64,000 bases of DNA from Pantoea sp. 1.19 (GTDB taxonomy: Bacteria > Pseudomonadota > Gammaproteobacteria > Enterobacterales > Enterobacteriaceae). The DNA lies in assembly GCF_001922585.1 (NCBI RefSeq), contig NZ_MRBS01000002.1:515622-579621 (forward strand), read 5' to 3'. The notes below the pieces were generated by a model that saw only the letters and a program-made list of their open reading frames with translations, had not been told where the DNA came from and did no database searches. This document shows positions 21,181 to 28,957 of the stretch, piece by piece (the first letter of the stretch is position 1; each line of letters begins with the position of its first letter). The translations under genes were made by a program, and so were the position numbers.

Positions 21181-21520
21181 ACTTATCACAGGTCAGGCGT
21201 TCCGCCTGAGCTGTGTTCTTTAAAATGATTGTTCTCATCGTAACAGCGAAGGTCTAGCGTAATTGCCTGTTTACCAGGCCGCTCCTTCATCCGGTGTTGG
21301 AGATTTGACGGGCAGACTAGCGTCATCGGTCAGTCTGAAGCACGTTTGTCATGATGGTGATTTGTAGCCAGTCGCGATACGCGGCTACTAGGCAACTGCA
21401 CTATCGGAATTAACGGGGCTTCATCGTCGCGAAGACTGGTGTTGGGCTTGCGCATCGGGTTGGCTCCTTTCGGCCATCGCCTTGTTACGGGGCTTCGGCG
21501 TTTTGCCGATTCAAAGGAGA
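21181..21520 (+). ncRNA. Candidate region for retron msr-msd RNA (boundaries not resolved)
   Basis: Retron RNAs lie just upstream of the RT operon, and this stretch is rich in hairpins: CACAG-g-TCAGGCG paired with CGCCTGA-g-CTGTG (21187-21215), GCCTG/CAGGC (21265-21279), CAGACT/AGTCTG (21313-21337), and GTAGC..CGCG paired with CGCG..GCTAC (21364-21388). A TAGC that could hold the branching G occurs at 21254-21257. Its upstream flank pairs only imperfectly with the CTTCGGCGTT segment near 21493-21502, so the a1/a2 pair is not established. Confidence 0.3.
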
Positions 21521-21525
21521 GCAAC

Positions 21526-21765
21526 ATGAATCACGATACTTTAAAGAACACCATCGCAACGCTTGAAAAGCTGCGCGATGCTCACTGCAGCCAACTCGAT
21601 GCTGGCGCTCTGGCAGAGCTGGAAGATGTATTGCGTCAGTTGCGCATACATCGTGACAGCCCGGTAAGAAGCGGGTTCCGGTTTGACGATATCGTCTTCC
21701 GGACACTGCGTATTATTGACGTTGTGGTTCGTCTGATCACAAACATTGATGATTGGATGAAATAA
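21526..21765 (+). CDS. Small helical protein, first gene of retron-type operon
   Basis: 79-residue protein from the ATG at 21526, preceded by AAGGAG at good spacing. The first half (LKNTIATLEKLRDAHCSQLD...LEDVLRQLR) is predicted helical and amphipathic. The second half ends in a hydrophobic stretch (RTLRIIDVVVRLITNI) that could be a helix or membrane-contacting segment. I do not recognise a family. Its position ahead of the XRE-like gene and RT suggests an accessory or toxic component of the retron, but this is inference. Confidence 0.7.
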   Translation: MNHDTLKNTIATLEKLRDAHCSQLDAGALAELEDVLRQLRIHRDSPVRSGFRFDDIVFRTLRIIDVVVRLITNIDDWMK

Positions 21766-21816
21766 TGCAACAGAGCCAAGACGCAGCAGGCCCAATATTT
21801 ATTTGCGGAGTTAATT

Positions 21817-22107
21817 ATGAATATCGGACAGGCTATCAAGTTATGCCGAACCAGAAGGGGAATATCACAGACGGATTTAGCTCGGAAGGCAGAATGTTCT
21901 GTTTCTTATCTTTCCATGCTCGAAAACAATAAGCGAGATCCGACGCTTTCAACCCTTAACAGCATTGCTTCTGCTCTCAACATTCCTGTCAGCATTATTT
22001 TCTTTATTGCAGCAGAGGCCGGTGATCTTAACGGTATTGATAAAGGACTCCAGGGAGAACTTGCGCGTACTGCGTTGGAGCTGCTTAATGATTCACACTC
22101 CGTCTGA
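21817..22107 (+). CDS. XRE-family helix-turn-helix protein
   Basis: 96-residue DNA-binding protein. The Cro/CI-type HTH spans residues 4-57 (IKLCRTRRGISQTDLARKAE...YLSMLENNKRDPTLSTLNSI). It is followed by a short hydrophobic stretch (VSIIFFIAAEAG) and a C-terminal helix. The RT gene begins 20 bases before its stop, so the two are translationally coupled. HTH proteins upstream of the RT occur in some retron classes; it may regulate the operon or act with the RT-DNA complex. Confidence 0.88.
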   Translation: MNIGQAIKLCRTRRGISQTDLARKAECSVSYLSMLENNKRDPTLSTLNSIASALNIPVSIIFFIAAEAGDLNGIDKGLQGELARTALELLNDSHSV

Positions 22108-23059
22108 CTCACCCTTCTATAGCAAACGACGCATCAGCTGTATGACAGCGTTATCAAAAGCGCTGAACATCTCTCCTATCGAACTACTTAATCTAGCCAA
22201 TCGTGCAGACCATATGTACCGACTCGCCAGTACTATCACTAAGCCTGACGGAAGTATGCGCCAGACTTGGGATGCATATGCACCTCTAAAAAAAGTACAA
22301 CGCAATATCAGGCGCAATATTCTTGATTACGTTGTTTATCCAACATATTTGACAGGTAGTCTGAAAGGCTGTGATTATAAAGTTAACGCATCATTGCACG
22401 TTGGCGCAACGATTGTCATTAACGAAGATATCACGCGTTTTTTTCCGTCAACTTCAACCGCAATAGTCCAAAGCATATGGCGGTATTTCTTTGGCTTCAG
22501 TCATGAAGTAGCTGAATGTTTGACCAAGCTGACGACCCGACAAGGGGAGCTACCTCAGGGTGCCATTACTAGTTCATTTCTGGCTAACCTGGCGTTTTGG
22601 AAAGATGAACCGGCACTGCAAGCCAGTTTTCGGGCAAGAGGAATAATTTATTCCCGCTACGTTGATGATATCGCCGTCTCGTCAGTAAACTTTCTTGATA
22701 AACCGGCTAAAACGAATGTGATAGCCTCGATTTATGGCATGCTTTCCAGGCACGGTTACCAGCCTAAACGAGCTAAACATGAAATCAGAACATCTGGGCA
22801 ACGGATGGAAGTTACCAAGCTTTCGGTGAATTCAAAACCTGGTATCTCTTCCGCTAAGCAAAGTCAGATACGGTCGGCAGTCCATCATTTGGAGCAAGCC
22901 ATTCTTAGGGGCGAAATTATCGAGTTCGATAAGGGCCCTTATGCACAAACATTGGGACTAGTTCATTTATTGGCCAGATTCCATCCTGGCAAAGCAAAAA
23001 AACTTAAACAGCGCTTGCTTGCTCTTAAGAGTGCGGGGCGCACGAATATATATACATAG
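22088..23059 (+). CDS. Retron-type reverse transcriptase
   Basis: 323-residue RT. The retron-specific NAxxH motif is NASLH (residues 100-104). Catalytic aspartates are in NEDITRFFPS (Asp114) and YVDD (191-194). The PQGAITSS segment is RT motif 4, and the domain Y motif usually written VTG appears as VTK (242-244). Most retron RTs have YADD, so YVDD and VTK are small departures. I use the ATG at 22088, preceded by GGAG eight bases away and overlapping the XRE gene; ATG 22142 is an alternative. The enzyme would make msDNA from a nearby ncRNA. Confidence 0.88.
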   Translation: MIHTPSDSPFYSKRRISCMTALSKALNISPIELLNLANRADHMYRLASTITKPDGSMRQTWDAYAPLKKVQRNIRRNILDYVVYPTYLTGSLKGCDYKVNASLHVGATIVINEDITRFFPSTSTAIVQSIWRYFFGFSHEVAECLTKLTTRQGELPQGAITSSFLANLAFWKDEPALQASFRARGIIYSRYVDDIAVSSVNFLDKPAKTNVIASIYGMLSRHGYQPKRAKHEIRTSGQRMEVTKLSVNSKPGISSAKQSQIRSAVHHLEQAILRGEIIEFDKGPYAQTLGLVHLLARFHPGKAKKLKQRLLALKSAGRTNIYT

Positions 23060-23098
23060 TGTAAGAACCAGGCAAAAATTTTTTACTAAGGTGAAGGC

Positions 23099-26000
23099 GT
23101 GGCAATCTTTGACATTGAAAAGGACGAATTACTTCGGCTTTCCGATACTCAGCTAGAAGAGCTGATAGCTCGGCTAGCAGAAGCTGAAGTGGCAATACAT
23201 GGTCATAGCCCTGCATGTGTAAATTGGTCTGGTTCAATTACAGCCCCTGACGGAGGAATTGACATCCATGTTCAGGTTCCAATTGATCAACTGAAAGCTG
23301 GCTTTATTGTAAGGCCTGATACGGTCTTTCAGGCAAAGAAACATAAGATGCCAAAGGCTGCAATTGATAAGGAAATTACCACCGGTAAAGCGCTTTCACC
23401 CATCATATCTGAACAAGCCAGAAAGCAAGGTAGCTACATCATTGTCAGCCTGGGTGATGATTGCTCACCGTCAGGAAAGGCGGATCGTCTCAAAGCGATG
23501 AGGGATGCAGTAAAAGATGATCCTAACAAAAGCAATCTTCATCTCGATTTCTACGACCGTTCCAAACTCATTCAATGGCTTCGCCAACATCCATCAGTCA
23601 TGCTGTGGGTAAAAGGGAAACTTGGACAAGGGTATTCCGGTTGGCAACCCTATGGAGCCTGGAGCAATCCGCCCCAAGGTGTTACAGACACTTTAATCTC
23701 AGCCCCAGGTGTAACCATTACTTTACCGTCGGGAAAGGGACAAAAACTCAAAATTGATGAAGCAATTAGCCCAATGCGAGCACTGATCCGTTCGACGAAT
23801 AAGGCAGTTCGTATTACAGGATTGTCCGGTGTTGGGAAGACTCGGATCGTTCAGGCACTCTTTGATGAAACTGTTGGAACAGATGCACTTGATCGTACAG
23901 TAGCTATTTATGCTGATACTGGCTCTGAGCCAGTACCGTCAGCTACAGCAATGCTTGATAAGCTGCTCGCGGAAGGCCGACGAGCAATTATGATCCTTGA
24001 TAATTGCCCATCAGAACTCCATGCTTCGCTTGCCAGAAAAGTATCAGCTGCAGGAAAAGAAGTAAGACTCATCACGATTGAGTACGACATTAGGGATGAC
24101 AAACCACAGACAACTGAGGTCATCCACATTGAGACAGACGGTCCGGAGGTGGCAGAGCAACTTCTTATCCGTCGCTTCCCTTCTATTGGTCAGAATAATG
24201 CCCGTCGGATTGCTAAGTTCGCAGATGGGAATGCAAGAGTTGCTTTGGCTATAGCGGAGAGAGTAGAGGAAGGTGAGAGTTTAGCCCTACTTTCAGATGC
24301 GCAGTTGTTTAATCGCTTGTTTGAACAACGTAATCATCCCGACGGTCATTTACGGGAGCAAGCTGAGATATTATCACTGGTGTATTCGTTCTCGGTATCT
24401 AGTCCAGATGCTGCTACCGATGAACTGGAAATATTGGGTGCGCTCTCTGGGTATTCCAAAATCCAGTTATTCAAAGCTATTACGAAGATGACGGAACGTC
24501 ACGTTGTTCAGAAAAGATCCCACTGGAGAGCTATCCTTCCCCATGCCATTGCTAACAAGTTGGCAACATCTGCACTTAATAGTATTCCGATAGATCGACT
24601 TAGGGCGACGTTTGAAGCTCCGGGTTGTGAGCGTTTATTAATGTCTTTTTCGCACCGTCTGGGGTTGTTGCATGACCATCCTGTTGCGAAAGAAATTGTA
24701 GAAGCCTGGCTCCAGCCTGAAGGATTACTTGGGCAAATTTTAAAGTTGGACGAAGAGTCGGTGCGTATATTGGATTATATCGGTCCGGTCGCTCCTGAAG
24801 CTTTGTTAAACCTGATCGAAGCAGAACTTACCGCGCCTGACTTTAAAGGCATTGAACCGACTTATGATCCGCGGCGGCTAGCCATTCTCAATCTTTTACA
24901 ATCGTTGGCATATGAATCTAACGCCTTTGACAGATGTGCCAAGCTTTTGATCCGTATGGCAGACTATGAAGACGAGAGTAATAATCACGACTCAGCTCAG
25001 GGCAAGATCTTGAGATTTTTCCAGGCGTATTTATCTGGCACTCACGCTTCTTTAAACCAGCGAATCATGCTGATGAATGAATGTTTCTCATCAGGCGTAA
25101 CCGGCCGCAGAGCGCTGGGGTTCAAAATGTTATCTACTGCTTTGGAAGGCTCACACTGGACAGGCGTTGGGGTGAACGAGTTTGGTGCTCGCCCCAGAGA
25201 TTATGGTTCTGAACCCTCCTATGTTGAGCTTGTGGAGTGGCGTAGTGCGTTCATTGACGTTGCTGTGCAACTGGGTACCTCCGGCGATTCTGAAATTGAA
25301 GCCTCTGCTCGTATAAACCTGTCTGACGCATTTCGAGGCCTTTGGGACCAGGATGCGATGAGGGAAAAACTCGCCGATGCAGCTCGTAAATTGCATGCTT
25401 ACTCCCCTTGGGGAGATGGCTGGAAAGCCATCCGTTCAATAATTTATTTCGACTATACAAGGCCTACAGATGCCGAAGGGGTTGAGCCGATACCTGAAAG
25501 CCTTGCAGCACTGGAGAAGGAGCTGGAGCCTAGCGACTTAGTAGCGGAAATAAGGACTTACGTACTTAGCCGAGGGGGAGACTATTGGGCGCTTGATGCT
25601 GATTTGGGGCATGACGAAACCAAAAAGTTTAGCGCGGCTGAGAAGCGGCTTGAAACCAAAGCTATCCTGTTGGGACGAGATTTTACGGCATCAAATCATA
25701 AGCTTGAAGAATTGGGCCAAAATTTGTTCTCTACCGATTGGATGCCCTATCGCATTGCATTTGGAAAGGGGTTAGCTGACGGAGAATATGATCTGCAAAT
25801 TGGCTGGCAGCAGCTTGTTAACCTACTTGATATGTATCCAGGGATTAACAAAGATTTTGCAGTCTTTGCCGGTTTCATCGAACAAACAGATGCTGTGGCA
25901 CCGACGTTAGCTCAAGAATTTCTCGAACAATGTTCACAACACCCAGAACTTCGGCGGGTTATAGTTGATTTGCACCCTCGGCGAGAGTTTACAGAAACTG

Positions 26001-26950
26001 ATTTAAATCGCTGTATGTCAGTTCTGGATGATCCTGAAATAAGCCCGCACATATATGGGCCAATTTTGTGGCGGGACCAATATATTAATTTGTCTGCAGG
26101 TCGTGTTATTGAACTTGCTCATCGTCTCCTAAGTAAAATAAATGGTGACGATGTAGTGTTGGATGCTTTAAGTATGAGGCTACCTCGTCAAGAGAAGGCT
26201 GAGGATACACTTGGTGCTGACCTGAGGCAGATTGGTTTAAGAGCCGCAATCATTAGAGTCCAAAGAGATCACCGTGACTCTGGTGGGTCTACAGATTATC
26301 GCATGGAACGTGTCGTTGGCGCTGCTCTGCGATTTGATGGTTATGAGTCACAAAAACAGGAGTGGCTGAACACGATTTTTTCTGTTTTAGATGAGCATTA
26401 TGGATATTTTAATTCATTTGGAAGAACCATTGAAACGACTGCCGCATTGATGCCAGAAGCATTTCTCGATCATGTTTTTGAGGGTAACGAAAAACAGCGA
26501 CAACGACGTTTATTTTTTATCAGTCACGGAAGCTTACGTCGGTTGCTTCTTTCTAAAATTGATGTGGACGTTTTAATTCAATGGTGCCGCGCCAGAAATG
26601 ATCCCAATGTTTGGCCTGCTATTGCAACTGGTGTAACACTTTGGGTGAAGGATGATGAAAAGAGTGTAACCACCATACAGGAAGCAGCTTTAACTCTATT
26701 AGAGGCCTCACCTGAACCAATGGTTGTGCTGGAGGCCTTTGCTGAACGCATTAGCCCATCATCCTGGACTGGAAATTTGTCAAATATCATGCAACTTAGA
26801 GCTGATGCTTTCAGTATGTTGAGCAAGCATGAACGTCCAGATATTGCTAAAGCAGCCAGAATAGTGCATGAAAAAATAATTCATTGGATCGAGCGTCAAA
26901 TAGAACGTGAGCAACGGGAAGATAGTGAACGGGAACAGCGGTTTGAATAA
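23099..26950 (+). CDS. Large PD-(D/E)XK-like / STAND NTPase-like protein, putative effector
   Basis: 1283 residues from a GTG at 23099 (AAGG upstream), 39 bases after the RT stop. The N-terminus resembles a restriction-endonuclease fold: PDGGIDIHV (Asp51/Asp55) followed by VFQAKKHK (Gln78, Lys80). A P-loop domain follows, with Walker A GLSGVGKTR (241-249) and Walker B AIMILDNC (296-303), as in STAND/AAA-type sensors. The remaining 850 residues are helical, repeat-like and without a recognised motif. The nuclease-NTPase-sensor order resembles Avs-type anti-phage proteins. It may be the effector controlled by the retron; this link rests on operon structure only. Confidence 0.8.
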   Translation: MAIFDIEKDELLRLSDTQLEELIARLAEAEVAIHGHSPACVNWSGSITAPDGGIDIHVQVPIDQLKAGFIVRPDTVFQAKKHKMPKAAIDKEITTGKALSPIISEQARKQGSYIIVSLGDDCSPSGKADRLKAMRDAVKDDPNKSNLHLDFYDRSKLIQWLRQHPSVMLWVKGKLGQGYSGWQPYGAWSNPPQGVTDTLISAPGVTITLPSGKGQKLKIDEAISPMRALIRSTNKAVRITGLSGVGKTRIVQALFDETVGTDALDRTVAIYADTGSEPVPSATAMLDKLLAEGRRAIMILDNCPSELHASLARKVSAAGKEVRLITIEYDIRDDKPQTTEVIHIETDGPEVAEQLLIRRFPSIGQNNARRIAKFADGNARVALAIAERVEEGESLALLSDAQLFNRLFEQRNHPDGHLREQAEILSLVYSFSVSSPDAATDELEILGALSGYSKIQLFKAITKMTERHVVQKRSHWRAILPHAIANKLATSALNSIPIDRLRATFEAPGCERLLMSFSHRLGLLHDHPVAKEIVEAWLQPEGLLGQILKLDEESVRILDYIGPVAPEALLNLIEAELTAPDFKGIEPTYDPRRLAILNLLQSLAYESNAFDRCAKLLIRMADYEDESNNHDSAQGKILRFFQAYLSGTHASLNQRIMLMNECFSSGVTGRRALGFKMLSTALEGSHWTGVGVNEFGARPRDYGSEPSYVELVEWRSAFIDVAVQLGTSGDSEIEASARINLSDAFRGLWDQDAMREKLADAARKLHAYSPWGDGWKAIRSIIYFDYTRPTDAEGVEPIPESLAALEKELEPSDLVAEIRTYVLSRGGDYWALDADLGHDETKKFSAAEKRLETKAILLGRDFTASNHKLEELGQNLFSTDWMPYRIAFGKGLADGEYDLQIGWQQLVNLLDMYPGINKDFAVFAGFIEQTDAVAPTLAQEFLEQCSQHPELRRVIVDLHPRREFTETDLNRCMSVLDDPEISPHIYGPILWRDQYINLSAGRVIELAHRLLSKINGDDVVLDALSMRLPRQEKAEDTLGADLRQIGLRAAIIRVQRDHRDSGGSTDYRMERVVGAALRFDGYESQKQEWLNTIFSVLDEHYGYFNSFGRTIETTAALMPEAFLDHVFEGNEKQRQRRLFFISHGSLRRLLLSKIDVDVLIQWCRARNDPNVWPAIATGVTLWVKDDEKSVTTIQEAALTLLEASPEPMVVLEAFAERISPSSWTGNLSNIMQLRADAFSMLSKHERPDIAKAARIVHEKIIHWIERQIEREQREDSEREQRFE

Positions 26951-26999
26951 AGGCTACAAGCCCTAGCCTATACGAAAACCCTGTGCTAAGGAGAAAGTA

Positions 27000-27620
27000 A
27001 TGGAATCTGCACGTGATAAACGTACCGGAGAAAAAGTCGAGGCAGAAGATCTCTGGCTGCTCGATGATATTGATACCAGTGGCTATGTATGCTGGGGATG
27101 TGGGATTAAGATGTATCCTTCTGCTTGGCAAAAAGGAAGTAAGAAAAGACCTTCGTTTAATAAAATGTCTGGAAAAGAGCACATTAATTGCGATGCTGAT
27201 GCAGAAAGCACAGTGGTTAAACAGGGGCAGAAGAAAAGCGTCCGCCGCATGTTAGATAGCGCACCGGGTTTGATGCCTGCAGGATTAAAACTGATTGAAA
27301 ATCGACCCGTTGTTGATCCTGACACTACTGGTAGCAACAACAAACCCAATCCAATACGTTCTACAACATCGGCATCCAGCGAGGGAAATGCTCCAGCGCG
27401 GCAATCCCGCCGCCCGGTTAATGCTATTCGCCAGATTTGTAGGGCATTTATTCGCTTCCCGTATGACCGTGGTATGTCATTAAATATCCCTAGTATTGAT
27501 GCCGATACTTACATGACCGCGTTTAAAAAACTTAAAGATCCGGTTCAGCCTTACCCTGAGCGCCGAATTTTTTATTCACTGAATCGCCACGGGTTTAACA
27601 GACACCTCAGAGTCATTTAA
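27000..27620 (+). CDS. Hypothetical protein truncated by IS insertion
   Basis: The last gene of the retron-type operon starts 49 bases after the large gene (AAGGAG upstream of the ATG). A CWGC motif near residue 32, and further Cys/His residues to about residue 62 (HINCD), suggest a zinc-ribbon-like N-terminus. The middle is low-complexity. From 27580 the frame runs into the left end of an IS3-family element, so the last 13 residues come from the IS and the native C-terminus is lost. I do not recognise its function. Confidence 0.65.
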   Translation: MESARDKRTGEKVEAEDLWLLDDIDTSGYVCWGCGIKMYPSAWQKGSKKRPSFNKMSGKEHINCDADAESTVVKQGQKKSVRRMLDSAPGLMPAGLKLIENRPVVDPDTTGSNNKPNPIRSTTSASSEGNAPARQSRRPVNAIRQICRAFIRFPYDRGMSLNIPSIDADTYMTAFKKLKDPVQPYPERRIFYSLNRHGFNRHLRVI

Positions 27621-27636
27621 AATGGCTTAAAGAGAG

Positions 27637-27921
27637 GTGCCCATGAGCGGTAAGCGTTATCCCGAAGAGTTTAAAATTGAAGCGGTAAAACAGGTTGTTG
27701 ATCGCGGCCATTCTGTTTCCAGCGTGGCAACACGTCTGGGTATCACCCCCCACAGTCTTTATGCCTGGCTAAAGGCATATGGTCCGGATTCCTCAACCAA
27801 TAAAGTTCAGTCAGACGCTCAGGCTGAGATCCGACGCCTCCAGAAGGAACTGAAGCGGGTTACGGACGAACGTGACATATTAAAAAAAGCCGCGGCGTAC
27901 TTCGCAAAGCTGTCCGACTGA
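27637..27921 (+). CDS. IS3-family transposase OrfA
   Basis: 94-residue OrfA. The N-terminal helix-turn-helix (KRYPEEFKIEAVKQVVDRGH...VATRLGITPHSLYAWLK) binds the IS ends. A leucine-zipper-like segment (EIRRLQKELKRVTDERDILKKA) follows. The run A7G at 27882-27889 gives a -1 frameshift site (LKKA) that would fuse OrfA to OrfB. An intact reading frame. Confidence 0.92.
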   Translation: MPMSGKRYPEEFKIEAVKQVVDRGHSVSSVATRLGITPHSLYAWLKAYGPDSSTNKVQSDAQAEIRRLQKELKRVTDERDILKKAAAYFAKLSD

Positions 27922-28790
27922 GGTACGCCTTTATCCGTGACAACAACCATTGCTGGCCTGTTCGCCTGCTCTGTCGAGTGCTGGATGTGCATCCGAGTGG
28001 ATTTTACGCCTGGCTTCAGCAGCCGGATTCACGGCGGCATCATGCTGACCTGAAGCTGACGGGGCAGATAAAGCAGTTCTGGCTGGAGTCGGGTTGTGTT
28101 TAGGGTTATCGCAAGATCTACCTCGACCTGCGGGATACCGTACAACAGTGCGGAGTTAACCGTGTCTGGCGGCTGATAAAGCGTGCCGGGATAAAGGCTC
28201 AGGTTGGATACCGTAGTCCACGGGCACGTAAGGGCGAAGCCAGCATCGTGACGCGCAACAGACTCCAGCGGCAGTTCAACCCGGAAGCACCGGATGAACG
28301 TTGGGTAACGGACATAACCTACATCCGAACTCACGAAGGCTGGCTGTATCTGGCTGTGGTTGTTGACCTGTTCTCGCGCAAAGTTATCGGCTGGTCAATG
28401 CAGCCCCGGATGACAAAAAATATTGTCCTGAATGCACTTCTGATGGCGGTGTGGCGACGTAATCCTCAAAAACAGGTGCTGGTTCATTCTGATCAGGGTA
28501 GTCAGTACACAAGCTATGAGTGGCAGTCGTTTCTGAAATCACACGGCCTGGAGGGCAGCATGAGCCGTCGCGGTAACTGTCACGATAATGCGGTTGCAGA
28601 AAGCTTTTTCCAGCTGCTGAAACGTGAGCGGATAAAGAAAAAGATCTACAGAACACGAGAAGAAGCCCGTAGCGATATTTTTGATTACATCGAAATGTTT
28701 TATAACAGTAAGCGTCGGCATGGTTCGAGCGAGCAGATGCCACCGGTTGAATATGAAAACCTATATTATCAACGGCTCAGAAGTGTCTAG
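27888..28790 (+). pseudogene. IS3-family transposase OrfB, interrupted by TAG
   Basis: The -1 frame continues from the A7 slippery run and carries the DDE integrase domain: VTDITYIRTHEGWLYLAVVV with the first Asp, HSDQGSQY with the second, and the Glu in NAVAESFFQLLKRE. An in-frame TAG at 28101-28103 interrupts it where relatives have a tyrosine codon (GCV-stop-GYRK, expected GCVYGYRK). The downstream part remains open to 28790. The copy is probably inactive unless the amber codon is suppressed. Confidence 0.88.
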
Positions 28791-28809
28791 ATTATCCGTG
28801 GCGATTCAG

Positions 28810-28904
28810 AGAGCCCGCACGGCGCAAGCCCTGCGGGCTTTTTTGTGCCCTCAGTTTGTCCCGCGAAGTCCGAAGAGAACTCATTACATCCGAACCTTTC
28901 AGGC
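28810..28904 (+). repeat. ssrA-downstream direct repeat, copy 2
   Basis: Diverged second copy of 16861-16955, beginning one base after the right end of the IS. It retains the terminator but not the ssrA 3' end, which was lost at the IS junction. A remnant of a second island edge at the same attachment site. Confidence 0.86.
28812..28844 (+). terminator. Second copy of the ssrA-type terminator
   Basis: AGCCCGCA / TGCGGGCT stem with T6 tail, identical in stem to the copy after ssrA, with one loop change. Confidence 0.82.
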
Positions 28905-28911
28905 CCATTTG

Positions 28912-28950
28912 TAGGCCAAACGAAAAACTCTATTGTTTTCGTTGGGCCTA
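28912..28950. promoter_or_regulatory. Inverted repeat at the position of a lost second integrase
   Basis: TAGGCCAAACGAAAA and TTTTCGTTGGGCCTA form 15-base arms with one mismatch around nine bases. It lies where copy 1 has its own TTAGGCACCTCA inverted repeat ahead of the integrase, but the arm sequence differs. Confidence 0.6.
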
Positions 28951-28957
28951 ATCGCAT

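Larger units (their letters stand above)
20908..21525. other. Long structured intergenic region ahead of the retron-type operon
   Basis: No convincing gene in 618 bases. It contains a perfect long hairpin (21121-21161), several smaller hairpins (21187-21215, 21265-21279, 21313-21337, 21364-21388, 21495-21509) and a repeated ACGGGGCTTC (21413-21422 and 21487-21496). It must hold the KAP gene promoter on the minus strand and the retron operon promoter on the plus strand. Confidence 0.6.
27580..28808 (+). mobile_element. IS3-family insertion sequence (ISEhe3-like), 1229 bp
   Basis: Terminal inverted repeats are visible: the left end begins TGAATCGCCACGG (27580) and the right end finishes with its complement (28796-28808); similarity continues inward for about 30 bases. 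It contains orfA and orfB with an A7 slippery run, the IS3 arrangement. Flanking trinucleotides differ (CAC before, GAG after), so there is no target duplication. The orfB contains a stop codon. The group name is a judgement from protein resemblance. Confidence 0.88.
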
